Part shown: one piece after another, positions 1 to 5,910 of the stretch
How the letters are laid out: each line of letters opens with the position of its first letter
How positions within the stretch are numbered: position 1 is the first letter of the stretch
Assembly (NCBI GenBank): GCA_016302015.1
Contig: JAEDOJ010000084.1
Location: forward strand, 1-6,711
Length of the DNA: 6,711 nt
From: Oscillospiraceae bacterium
GTDB lineage: Bacteria; Bacillota_A; Clostridia; Oscillospirales; Oscillospiraceae
Direction: 5' to 3'
Made by a program: the position numbers and the translations under genes
Notes under the pieces: model-generated
Database searches by the model: none
What the model was told of the DNA's origin: nothing
Seen by the model: the letters and a program-made list of their open reading frames with translations, nothing else

Positions 1-23
1 AAAGCCTTGAGAAATCAGGCTTT
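1..23 (-). terminator. Probable terminator hairpin at window edge
   Basis: A 7-bp inverted repeat, AAAGCCT at 1-7 and AGGCTTT at 17-23, encloses a short loop; an alternative pairing extends the stem through TGA/TCA around a GAAA tetraloop with one bulged T. Read on the minus strand it follows the stop codon of the 64-residue gene by about 46 bases and ends in a T run that may continue outside the window. This fits an intrinsic terminator for the tRNA/small-gene transcript. The window edge cuts off the U-tract, so the call is provisional. Confidence 0.5.
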
Positions 24-69
24 GCGGGAATTTTGCAATATCAAAACACTATATTACGGCTTGCAGTTT

Positions 70-264
70 TTACTTTGAAGCCGGTTCCTTCTCCGGAGAA
101 TCCTCGTCGTCAGAACCGGAAATAAACATTTCCTCTGTGGTCTGCTGGGCCAGCTTCAGCTTTTCGGTGATGTTAACCAGTGCGTTGGTGGTGGCTTCCA
201 GCGCGTCAACCGCAGTTGCCATGCGCCCCGCCAAGTGATAATACATAGCCTTATAATCCGGCAT
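70..264 (-). CDS. Small conserved-looking protein of unknown function, 64 aa
   Basis: The protein starts MPDYKAMYYHLAGR and ends in a hydrophilic acidic tail (SGSDDEDSPEKEPASK). Residues about 5-50 look like one long amphipathic helix, possibly coiled-coil (TAVDALEATTNALVNITEKL). There is no signal peptide or membrane segment, so it is probably cytoplasmic. The ATG at 264 is chosen over an in-frame ATG nine codons upstream because GGGAGGGG lies 5-6 bases before it, while the longer start has no comparable site and begins within the hairpin-adjacent sequence. The DYKxMYxxL... plus TEEMxI pattern resembles small uncharacterised proteins I recall from Firmicutes, often about this length; this is recollection, not a search result. 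It lies downstream of tRNA-Ala on the same strand and may be expressed by read-through past the hairpin, since I see no separate promoter. Function unknown. Confidence 0.75.
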   Translation of the reverse strand: MPDYKAMYYHLAGRMATAVDALEATTNALVNITEKLKLAQQTTEEMFISGSDDEDSPEKEPASK

Positions 265-269
265 ACAGA

Positions 270-277
270 CCCCTCCC
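270..277 (-). promoter_or_regulatory. Ribosome binding site deciding the start of the 64-aa gene
   Basis: On the minus strand a GGGAGGGG run sits 5 bases before the ATG at 264. It supports the shorter start and a genuinely translated small gene. Confidence 0.7.
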
Positions 278-288
278 AGGCAAATTGT

Positions 289-328
289 CAATCATCGGCA
301 CTGCTCCATGAAACAGTGCCGATGATTG
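289..328 (-). terminator. Perfect 15-bp hairpin just after tRNA-Ala
   Basis: The arms 289-303 and 314-328 are perfectly complementary (CAATCATCGGCACTG paired with CAGTGCCGATGATTG), with a 10-base loop; two G-T wobble pairs could extend the base. It begins only 3 bases after the encoded CCA of the tRNA and ends about 12 bases before the ribosome binding site of the 64-residue gene. The likely role is a terminator or 3'-processing/stability element for the tRNA transcript. It lacks a proper U-tract (ACAATTTG follows), so full intrinsic termination is doubtful and partial read-through into the small gene is possible. Confidence 0.55.
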
Positions 329-331
329 GTT

Positions 332-407
332 TGGTGGACCCGAGGAGATTCGAACTCCCGACCCCTACAATGCGAATGTAATGCGCTCCCAGCTGCGCTA
401 CGGGCCC
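332..407 (-). tRNA. tRNA-Ala (anticodon CGC)
   Basis: The 76-base minus-strand gene folds as a full cloverleaf. Its parts are the acceptor GGGCCCG (pairing with CGGGTCC), D-stem GCGC/GCGC, anticodon stem TTACA/TGTAG with loop TTCGCAT, T-stem GGGAG/CTCCT with loop TTCGAAT, discriminator A73 and an encoded CCA. The anticodon CGC is at 372-374 and reads GCG alanine codons. The G3-U70 wobble pair, the classic alanine identity element, is present, which independently supports alanine charging. A good promoter lies immediately upstream, with only 10 bases between its -10 box and the mature 5' end. Confidence 0.97.
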
Positions 408-417
408 GAACATCCTT

Positions 418-445
418 ATTATAACACAAATTTTTGAAATTGCAA
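418..445 (-). promoter_or_regulatory. Sigma-A-type promoter of tRNA-Ala
   Basis: On the minus strand the -35 box TTGCAA (440-445) and a perfect -10 box TATAAT (418-423) are 16 bases apart. The start point should fall near 411, giving only a few bases of 5' leader before the mature tRNA. Confidence 0.8.
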
Positions 446-480
446 CGGTTTTTTCCTACTTTTCTGCAAACAGGAAGTGC

Positions 481-509
481 TTGCATTTGACCCGAAATCA
501 TGGTATGAT
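481..509 (+). promoter_or_regulatory. Promoter of the EEP-family gene (extended -10)
   Basis: The -10 box TATGAT (504-509) is preceded by TG at 501-502, an extended -10 element, and a weak -35-like TTGCAT (481-486) lies 17 bases upstream. The predicted transcript would start near 516, at the edge of the ribosome binding site. The promoter is divergent from the tRNA promoter. Confidence 0.6.
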
Positions 510-515
510 GATACG

Positions 516-523
516 AAAGGAGG
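516..523 (+). promoter_or_regulatory. Ribosome binding site deciding the EEP gene start
   Basis: AAAGGAGG lies 8 bases before the ATG at 532 and rules out the longer in-frame TTG start at 481, which has no such site and overlaps the promoter. The closer ATG at 525 is out of frame. Confidence 0.85.
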
Positions 524-531
524 TATGCCTT

Positions 532-2031
532 ATGACAGACCAGTTTTCCCCTCCCGATTCCCGGGAGTTTCATTTTACCGGAGATCTCCCCCCGATTGAT
601 TCTGAAGCTACGCCAAATTCTGCGTTTCATATGCCCGAACCCCTGGACCAGCCGGAGCAGACGCCGGCTTCCCCGGACTTCCACTGGGAGGACGAGCCGG
701 ACAGATTCCTCTGGGATGAGGATATTCAGGAAAATGACCAGGTCATTTCCCCTTCCCCGGAGCAGCCGGTCCCCATGGACAAAACCATCGCCGTACCCGA
801 AATCCCGGCGCAGCCCCAGCCTGCGGACGAGGTCGTTCCTCCCCTTCCTGAGGAAGAAGCTCCCGCCCCGGCTCTTTTCGACGCCTCCATGCCCGCAACC
901 GTGGTTCCCCGCCCCGAATATCGGAAAAAATCCACCGGGCGGAAGGTGCTCCATGTTTTTGCGGTCATCGGCAAGTATCTGGCGGCGCTGATCCTCGCCA
1001 TTGCCATCGGTGCGGTGGGCCTGGCAGGGTATCTGACGGTGACGGAATACAATCCCGCCCACGCGGAGGTTGCCCAGCGGGGCGCGGTCAACATCGACAC
1101 CCTGTTTTCCGGTCAGACCTTCCGGGTTGTCACCTTCAACACCGGCTTCGGCGGTCTGGACGAGGAAACGGATTTCTTCATGGACGGCGGCAAAACCGTC
1201 AATCCCGATTCCGAAGAGAGAATCCGCCGGAATATGCTGGGCATTGAGACCATCCTGAAGGACTGTGACGCGGATTTCTATTTCCTGCAGGAGGTTGACA
1301 CGGATTCCAAACGCACCTACGGCTTGAATCAGTGGCTGCAATACGAATACGATCTGGAAAACTACGAAAGCCGTTTTGCCCTGAATTACTCCTGTAATTA
1401 CGTTCCCTATCCTTTAAAGGACAACATCGGCAGGGTGCATTCCGGCGTGGCAACCTACAGCCGCTATGATATTTCCTCCGCCACCCGTTATTCCCTGCCC
1501 TGTCCCTTTAGCTGGCCCTCCCGGGTGGCCAACCTGAAGCGGTGTATGCTGGTGACCCGCATCCCCATTGACGGTCAGGAGGAGCAGGAGCTGGTGCTGA
1601 TCAACTTCCATCTGGAGGCCTATGACGACGGCGAAGGCAAGGAAGCCCAGACCAGACAGTTACTGGACTTTATTCAGGCGGAGTACGCCAAGGGCAATTA
1701 TGTCATCGCCGGCGGCGACTTCAATCAGGTGCTTCCCGGCACGCTGAACACCTATCCCATCAAGGATTCCAGCCAGTGGACTCCCAACACCCTGGAAAGC
1801 CTGCCGGAGGGGTGGAAATACGCCTATGATTCCTTTATTCCCACCTGCCGCCTGCTGAATCAGCCCCTGAATCCTGCAAGCAGTCTGACCCAGTATTATA
1901 TCATTGACGGCTTCATCGTCTCCCCCAACCTGACGGTGGAGCGGGTGCAGACGCTGGACGAAGGCTTTGTCTACGCCGACCACAACCCCGTGGTTCTGGA
2001 TATTTCGCTGAACCTCCCGGCGGAGGAATAA
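532..2031 (+). CDS. Membrane-anchored endonuclease/exonuclease/phosphatase (EEP) family protein, 499 aa
   Basis: This is a metal-dependent phosphoesterase of the DNase I-like EEP superfamily; the substrate (nucleic acid, phospholipid or inositol phosphate) cannot be told from sequence. Residues 1-130 form an acidic, proline-rich, probably disordered tail. A basic stretch (RKKSTGRK, 131-138) precedes one membrane helix at about 143-169, which by the positive-inside rule puts the tail in the cytoplasm and the catalytic domain (about 196-493) outside. Superfamily motifs are complete: VVTFNTGFGG with N203, FLQEVD with E254, INFHLEA with H360, AGGDFN with D396 and N398, IIDGF with D459, and ADHNPVVLDI with D483/H484. 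The active site therefore looks intact. It is a single-gene unit with its own promoter and a strong terminator, convergent with tex. The EEP assignment is firm; topology is inference. A cytoplasmic DNA repair nuclease of the Xth type is unlikely because of the membrane anchor. Confidence 0.92.
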   Translation: MTDQFSPPDSREFHFTGDLPPIDSEATPNSAFHMPEPLDQPEQTPASPDFHWEDEPDRFLWDEDIQENDQVISPSPEQPVPMDKTIAVPEIPAQPQPADEVVPPLPEEEAPAPALFDASMPATVVPRPEYRKKSTGRKVLHVFAVIGKYLAALILAIAIGAVGLAGYLTVTEYNPAHAEVAQRGAVNIDTLFSGQTFRVVTFNTGFGGLDEETDFFMDGGKTVNPDSEERIRRNMLGIETILKDCDADFYFLQEVDTDSKRTYGLNQWLQYEYDLENYESRFALNYSCNYVPYPLKDNIGRVHSGVATYSRYDISSATRYSLPCPFSWPSRVANLKRCMLVTRIPIDGQEEQELVLINFHLEAYDDGEGKEAQTRQLLDFIQAEYAKGNYVIAGGDFNQVLPGTLNTYPIKDSSQWTPNTLESLPEGWKYAYDSFIPTCRLLNQPLNPASSLTQYYIIDGFIVSPNLTVERVQTLDEGFVYADHNPVVLDISLNLPAEE

Positions 2032-2040
2032 TTGCAAAAA

Positions 2041-2081
2041 GCTCTCAGGAGCGGGGAAAGTCCCTTCCTGAGAGCATTTTT
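2041..2081 (+). terminator. Bidirectional intrinsic terminator between the EEP gene and tex
   Basis: A 10-bp stem, GCTCTCAGGA (2041-2050) with TCCTGAGAGC (2066-2075), carries a further inner GGGG/TCCC pairing. On the plus strand it is followed by ATTTTTTATT and on the minus strand by TTTTTG, so it can stop both convergent transcripts. The tex stop codon (2081-2083) lies inside the plus-strand T-tract. Confidence 0.9.
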
Positions 2082-4246
2082 TATTCCTTTGGAAGATCCC
2101 GCATGGTCAGGCTGATGCGCTTGCGCTTCTCGTCCACCTCCAGCACGGCCACCTTCACAATATCGCCTACGGAGACCACCTCGGAGGGATGCTTGATAAA
2201 TTTATTGCAGACCCGGGAAATATGCACCAGTCCGTCCTGATGGACGCCGATATCCACAAACACGCCAAAATCAATGACGTTGCGGACGGTTCCGGTGAGA
2301 ACCATGCCGGGCTTCAGATCCTTCAGCTCCAGCACGTCACTGCGGAGAATGGGAGGCGGCAGCTCGTCACGGGGGTCACGACCCGGTTTACATAATTCCT
2401 TCACAATATCCCGGAGGGTGGGCAGACCCACGCCGCAGGTCTCTGCCACGGCGGCCGCGCCCTGGGCCTCCAGACGTTGGGAAAGCTGGGTCAGGTTCCC
2501 CTCCGCCACATCCTTCAGGGTATAGCCGCAAAGCTCCAGCAGCTTTTCCGCGGCGGCGTAGGACTCCGGGTGAACCCCGGTATGATCCAAAATCTGCTTG
2601 CTCTCCGGCACCCGGAGGAAGCCCGCTGCCTGTTCATAGGCCTTTGCCCCCAGCTTGGGCACCTTCAGCACCTGCTTCCGGGTGGTGAACATCCCGTTTT
2701 CCTCCCGGTAGGCGACGATATTCCTGGCAATCACGGCATTCAGGCCGGAAACCCGCCGCAAAAGAGAGGCAGAGGCGGTATTCAAATCCACGCCCACCGC
2801 ATTGACGCAGTCCTCCACCACGCCGCCCAGGGTCTCATCCAGACGCTTTTCCGGCAGATCATGCTGGTACTGTCCCACGCCGATGGCCTTGGGATCGATT
2901 TTCACCAGCTCCGCCAGGGGGTCCTGCATCCGCCGGGCAATGGATACCGCGGAACGAAGGTTCACGTCATACTGGGGAAATTCCTCCGCCGCCAGAGGAG
3001 AGGCGGAGTAGACCGAAGCGCCGGCCTCGGAGACGATCATATAGGACACGCCCTTCACCCGGGTCAGCAGGTCGCAGACGGCGTTTTCCGTCTCTCTGGA
3101 GGCGGTGCCGTTGCCGATGGCGATATGGTCGATTCCATGCTTCTGAATCAGGCGGAGCAGGGTGGTGATGGCCTCCTCCCGCTTGGCCTTGGAGAAGGTG
3201 GGATAGACCACGGCGGTATCCAGCACCTTGCCGGTGCTGTCCACCACGGCGACCTTACAGCCGTGGCTGTAGCCGGGGTCCAACCCCATAGTCACGTGAC
3301 CCTTCACCGGAGGCTGCATGAGCAAGGGACGCAGGTTCAGGGCAAAATTGCGGATGGCTCCTTCTCCCGCCGTCTCCGTCAGGGCGGTTCGCAGCTCCCG
3401 CTGCATACTGGGGGCGATCAGACGGTCATAGGCGTCGTCCGCAGCGGCCCGGACAAAGGCATTGGCATTGCTGCCGGGAACCAGCACCGCCCGGCGGACG
3501 CAGAGGATCGCCTGCTCATGATCCACCTCCACGGAGACCTTCAAAAAGCCTTCCCGCTCCCCCCGGTTGATGGCCAGCACCTGATGTCCCTGCATTTTGG
3601 ACAGGGGCTGGGTGAAGTCGTAGTACATCTGATAGACGGAGGTTTCCTCCTCCTTGCCCTTCACCGCCTGAGACCGCACCGTTGCCATGCGCTGCATCAG
3701 ACTCCGCAGAGTTTTACGAATCGAAGCATCGTCGGAGATCAGCTCCGCCACAATGTCCGACGCCCCGGCCAGCGCCGCCTCCACGGTTTCCACTCCCAGC
3801 TCCGGGTTTACATAATCCTGCGCCAGCTCCTCCGGCGCAGGCAGGTCTCTGGCCTGGGAGAACAACTGCAGCGCCAGCGGCTCCAGGCCCTTCTCCTTGG
3901 CCACGGTGGCACGGGTACGGCGCTTGGGCTTGAAGGGTCGGTACAGGTCTTCCAATTCGGAGAGAATTTTCGCGTTTGCAATGGCGGCGGCCAGCTCCTC
4001 CGTCAGCTTGCCCTGCGCGGCGATGGACTTACAAATCTCCTCCCGGCGCTGCGCCAGATTCCGCAGATACTGCAGACGGTCGGCAAGGGTTCGCAGGGTG
4101 GTATCGTCCATGGCGCCGTGGGCTTCCTTCCGGTAGCGGGCGATGAAGGGAACGGTGTTCCCCTCGTCCAGCAGGTCTACCACGTTCTTTACATATTGCG
4201 CAGGCTGGTTCAGCTCTGCGGATAACAGTCGGATGATTTCTTCCAT
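2081..4246 (-). CDS. tex: Tex-family RNA-binding transcription accessory protein, 721 aa
   Basis: Tex binds nucleic acid and associates with transcription and RNA metabolism; its precise role in Clostridia is not settled. The length matches the family (about 720-780 aa). The order of parts is typical: a helical N-terminal region (1-310) with VPFIARYRKEAHGAMDD at 32-48 and LEDLYRPFKPKRRTRA at 98-113; a YqgF/RuvC-like domain (about 316-440) with MGLDPGYSHGCKVAVVD and IGNGTASRETE; a helix-hairpin-helix region (about 475-545) with VDLNTASASLLRRVSG and KVPKLGAKAYEQ; and a C-terminal S1 RNA-binding domain (about 645-717) with GVFVDIGVHQDGLVHIS. No frameshift or missing block is seen. The ATG at 4246 is chosen because GGAGG lies 5 bases upstream; the in-frame ATG at 4258 would overlap that site. 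It has its own promoter and appears monocistronic. Confidence 0.96.
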   Translation of the reverse strand: MEEIIRLLSAELNQPAQYVKNVVDLLDEGNTVPFIARYRKEAHGAMDDTTLRTLADRLQYLRNLAQRREEICKSIAAQGKLTEELAAAIANAKILSELEDLYRPFKPKRRTRATVAKEKGLEPLALQLFSQARDLPAPEELAQDYVNPELGVETVEAALAGASDIVAELISDDASIRKTLRSLMQRMATVRSQAVKGKEEETSVYQMYYDFTQPLSKMQGHQVLAINRGEREGFLKVSVEVDHEQAILCVRRAVLVPGSNANAFVRAAADDAYDRLIAPSMQRELRTALTETAGEGAIRNFALNLRPLLMQPPVKGHVTMGLDPGYSHGCKVAVVDSTGKVLDTAVVYPTFSKAKREEAITTLLRLIQKHGIDHIAIGNGTASRETENAVCDLLTRVKGVSYMIVSEAGASVYSASPLAAEEFPQYDVNLRSAVSIARRMQDPLAELVKIDPKAIGVGQYQHDLPEKRLDETLGGVVEDCVNAVGVDLNTASASLLRRVSGLNAVIARNIVAYREENGMFTTRKQVLKVPKLGAKAYEQAAGFLRVPESKQILDHTGVHPESYAAAEKLLELCGYTLKDVAEGNLTQLSQRLEAQGAAAVAETCGVGLPTLRDIVKELCKPGRDPRDELPPPILRSDVLELKDLKPGMVLTGTVRNVIDFGVFVDIGVHQDGLVHISRVCNKFIKHPSEVVSVGDIVKVAVLEVDEKRKRISLTMRDLPKE

Positions 4247-4250
4247 AGGT

Positions 4251-4256
4251 TCCTCC
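4251..4256 (-). promoter_or_regulatory. Ribosome binding site deciding the tex start
   Basis: GGAGGA on the minus strand lies 4-5 bases before the ATG at 4246. It overlaps the upstream in-frame ATG at 4258, which argues for the shorter 721-residue protein. Confidence 0.7.
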
Positions 4257-4275
4257 ATCGTATTCGATCCAGACC

Positions 4276-4304
4276 AGTATAGCACATTTTCGGGAAAATG
4301 AAAA
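4276..4304 (-). promoter_or_regulatory. Promoter of tex
   Basis: On the minus strand a TATACT -10 box (4276-4281) is 17 bases from a weaker TTTTCA -35 box (4299-4304). It is back to back with the promoter of the DUF1653 gene. The predicted leader is about 23 bases. Confidence 0.6.
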
Positions 4305-4318
4305 GCAGAATCTTTCTC

Positions 4319-4347
4319 TTGAGCCCCCGCCGGGGAAATGCTATAAT
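4319..4347 (+). promoter_or_regulatory. Promoter of the DUF1653 gene
   Basis: The -35 box TTGAGC (4319-4324) and a perfect -10 box TATAAT (4342-4347) are 17 bases apart. The spacer holds a small CCCC-GCC-GGGG inverted repeat (4325-4335). The start point is predicted near 4354, inside the ribosome binding site region. Confidence 0.8.
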
Positions 4348-4368
4348 GAAAAAAAGGAGGGCTGAGGC

Positions 4369-4584
4369 ATGGAAATTCAACCGGGAAAATACCGCCACTT
4401 TAAGGGAAAGGAATATCAGGTGCTGTATGTGGCACGGCACTCGGAGACCCTGGAGGAAATGGTGGTCTATCAGGCGCTGTACGGCGAGAGAGGCATCTGG
4501 GTTCGTCCCGCCTCCATGTGGAACGAGACCGTGGAACGGGACGGCAAGGTCTATCGCCGCTTCACCAAAATTCCTGAGGAATAA
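4369..4584 (+). CDS. DUF1653 domain protein, 71 aa
   Basis: The whole protein matches the pattern I know for the DUF1653 family: GKYRHFKGKEYQVL (6-19), VARHSETLEEMVVYQALYG (21-39), WVRPASMW (44-51) and a terminal RRF (63-65). These are small, probably cytoplasmic beta-rich proteins of about 65-80 residues; no biochemical role is established to my knowledge. There is no signal peptide or membrane segment. The ATG at 4369 is preceded by AAAAAGGAGG with 8 bases of spacing. The gene stands alone, divergent from tex, and ends in a strong terminator; the back-to-back promoters with tex do not by themselves imply a shared function. Confidence 0.9.
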   Translation: MEIQPGKYRHFKGKEYQVLYVARHSETLEEMVVYQALYGERGIWVRPASMWNETVERDGKVYRRFTKIPEE

Positions 4585-4588
4585 AAAT

Positions 4589-4618
4589 AAGCCCGTCGCA
4601 TGGCTGCGATGGGCTTTT
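4589..4618 (+). terminator. Bidirectional intrinsic terminator between DUF1653 and the 77-aa gene
   Basis: A 12-bp stem with one G-T pair (4589-4600 with 4605-4616) closes on a TGGC loop. It is followed by TTTTCT-like sequence on the plus strand and by the T-rich TTATTTTTATT on the minus strand, so it serves both convergent genes. Confidence 0.88.
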
Positions 4619-4637
4619 CTGCGTTATTTACGGGTTC

Positions 4638-4871
4638 TCAGGCGTTTTCCTTCAGCCACTTGTTGGCATTATCCACGGAGACGCGCTTGATGGTCTCCTC
4701 GGCATAGGCAGATTCGGGTCCGCCAAAGGAGTAGAAGAAGAACTTGCCGCCTTCGGTCTGGTAGAGAGAGACTTCGTAGCCGTCTGCATCGCCAAAGTTC
4801 CCATGGGTAACCTTCTTCACCAGCTTTGCGGTCTCGGTATCGTACTCCACTTTGCAGATGATTTTCTTCAT
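4638..4871 (-). CDS. Small protein of unknown function, 77 aa
   Basis: The protein begins MKKIICKVEYDTETAKLVKK, has a central LYQTEGGKFFFYSFGGPESAYAEE part (from residue 36) and ends in SVDNANKWLKENA. I recall a widespread group of small uncharacterised Firmicutes proteins with the same layout (YDTxTA near the start, LYxTxxGxFFxxxxGGxxSxYAE, then a helix with WL), some carried on mobile elements; this is memory, not a search. No membrane segment or signal peptide is visible, so it is probably cytoplasmic and mixed beta/alpha. GGAAAGGAGG (4881-4890) lies 9 bases before the ATG. The promoter is nearly consensus, suggesting high expression. It lies 87 bases downstream of the lipid kinase gene on the same strand, with no terminator visible between them, so some co-transcription is possible. 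Function unknown. Confidence 0.85.
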   Translation of the reverse strand: MKKIICKVEYDTETAKLVKKVTHGNFGDADGYEVSLYQTEGGKFFFYSFGGPESAYAEETIKRVSVDNANKWLKENA

Positions 4872-4924
4872 GCTTGACGTCCTCCTTTCCTTAAGTTATC
4901 CGTTCTGTTCTTGAACCACAGGGC

Positions 4925-4953
4925 ATAATATCATAAGTTGTCTTGTTTGTCAA
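4925..4953 (-). promoter_or_regulatory. Near-consensus promoter of the 77-aa gene
   Basis: On the minus strand a perfect -35 box TTGACA (4948-4953) and TATTAT -10 box (4925-4930) are 17 bases apart, with TG just before the -10 box (TGATATTAT). The predicted leader is about 47 bases and contains a small GTTC-TT-GAAC inverted repeat near 4905-4914. This is among the best-matching promoters in the window. Confidence 0.85.
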
Positions 4954-4958
4954 GCATT

Positions 4959-5822
4959 TTACGCTTTTACAGGGAGGGCGGCGCTTGCGCTGTATTCCGT
5001 CACACCCAAAACGGTTTCTCCGTCGATCTGCAGGGCCGTGGGACGGTCGAATTTCACCGTGATTTCATGGCCTGTGAGAACCGTACACATCTCCCTGTGC
5101 TTCACGTGCTCGCCCTTGAAGATGGTGGGGAAAACCATCAGGGTCTTCAGCTTCCCGGACCCGTGCATCACCATCACGGTGAGCTTCTTCTCCGGGTCAA
5201 GGCGATCCTGCTCCGGGGCGACCATCATGCCGCCGCCGTAAAAACGGCCGTTCATGGTGGGCGCCAGCCAGACCTTCCGGAACTTATGCTCCTTGCCGTC
5301 CACGGTAACCACCGCATTGGCGGGCTTGAAATGGAACAGCAGACCCTTGATGGCAATGGCGGTGTAGTTCACCGGTTTTTTTGACGTCTCCCGGAGCCGG
5401 TCTCCCACTTCACAGCAGTAGCCGTCGATGCCGTAGCCCACGCCGTTGAGGAAGCGGCAGGTCTTGCCCTTTACCGTCACCCGGGGCAGGTTCTTCAAAT
5501 ACTTCCCAATGGAAACCAGCGGCTTCTCCGTTCCCACGTCCCGAAGGAAATCATTGCCGGTTCCCGCCGCAAAATAATAAATTTCATTGGGAAGCTCCAT
5601 GCCCTCCGTCTCGTTCACAAAGCGGTTCAGGGTGCCGTCCCCGCCGGTTAGCACCAGAGAATCCTCCCGGGAAAGCCCCGCAAAAAATTCCCGGTAGCTT
5701 TTCACCCCGGTCATGTCCCGGAGCTTTACCGTCTCCCCCGGAAGCAGTTTGGACAGCTTTTCGGCGGTTTCCTTCCCGCTGCCGTCCCCCGCCTTGGGAT
5801 TATACAGAACCTGATATGTCAT
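4959..5822 (-). CDS. Diacylglycerol kinase-family (YegS/BmrU-type) lipid kinase, 287 aa
   Basis: Members of this family phosphorylate diacylglycerol or related lipids with ATP at the inner face of the membrane and feed phosphatidic acid back into phospholipid synthesis. Visible motifs are an N-terminal YNPKAGDGSGK (7-17), the nucleotide-binding LTGGDGTLNRFVN (58-70), AAGTGNDFLRD (85-95), LNGVGYGIDG (125-134), GRFYGGGMMVAPEQDRLDP (192-210) and the C-terminal QIDGE (265-269). The length is typical (about 280-310). There is no transmembrane segment, so this is the soluble family and not the small integral DgkA type. The start at 5822 is chosen because AAGGAG lies 4 bases upstream; the longer ATG at 5852 has no such site and overlaps the predicted -10 box. 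The exact substrate (diacylglycerol, undecaprenol-like or another lipid) is not resolved. Confidence 0.93.
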   Translation of the reverse strand: MTYQVLYNPKAGDGSGKETAEKLSKLLPGETVKLRDMTGVKSYREFFAGLSREDSLVLTGGDGTLNRFVNETEGMELPNEIYYFAAGTGNDFLRDVGTEKPLVSIGKYLKNLPRVTVKGKTCRFLNGVGYGIDGYCCEVGDRLRETSKKPVNYTAIAIKGLLFHFKPANAVVTVDGKEHKFRKVWLAPTMNGRFYGGGMMVAPEQDRLDPEKKLTVMVMHGSGKLKTLMVFPTIFKGEHVKHREMCTVLTGHEITVKFDRPTALQIDGETVLGVTEYSASAALPVKA

Positions 5823-5826
5823 AGTT

Positions 5827-5833
5827 CTCCTTC
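5827..5833 (-). promoter_or_regulatory. Ribosome binding site deciding the lipid kinase start
   Basis: GAAGGAG on the minus strand lies 4 bases before the ATG at 5822, supporting the 287-residue form over a 297-residue reading with a very basic extra N-terminus. Confidence 0.7.
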
Positions 5834-5852
5834 TTTCTCGTTTTTTAGCCAT

Positions 5853-5881
5853 ATTCTATTGTTTTTTTCCAAAAAATGCAA
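5853..5881 (-). promoter_or_regulatory. Probable promoter of the lipid kinase gene
   Basis: On the minus strand TAGAAT (5853-5858) is 17 bases from a weak TTGCAT (5876-5881). The spacer is an unusual back-to-back T-run and A-run, TTTTTTTCCAAAAAA on the plus strand (5862-5876), which is nearly palindromic and should be bent or stiff DNA. Confidence 0.5.
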
Positions 5882-5910
5882 TTGACAAATATCTTTCTTT
5901 GACCAAAACA

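Noticed and set aside
289..328. An attachment site or mobile-element boundary beside the tRNA
   Set aside because: The inverted repeat is a single local hairpin; there is no integrase, no repeated tRNA 3' end and no foreign-looking gene in the window.
487..509. TTGACC as the -35 box of the EEP promoter
   Set aside because: Its spacing to TATGAT is only 11 bases; the weaker TTGCAT at 17 bases plus the extended -10 element is more reasonable.
292..1341. A 349-codon minus-strand open frame across the tRNA and the first half of the EEP gene
   Set aside because: It runs through the tRNA, the divergent promoters and a coding region with a clear EEP family match; the composition is that of an antisense shadow.
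2477..4225. A 582-codon open frame on the plus strand antisense to tex
   Set aside because: It is an out-of-frame reading of a GC-rich gene, rich in His, Gly, Gln and Arg with no recognisable domain; the minus strand encodes a complete, well-conserved Tex protein.
5823..5852. A longer start (MAKKRERRRT...) for the lipid kinase
   Set aside because: It has no ribosome binding site and would lie at or upstream of the predicted transcript start; the AAGGAG before the ATG at 5822 fits the family N-terminus.
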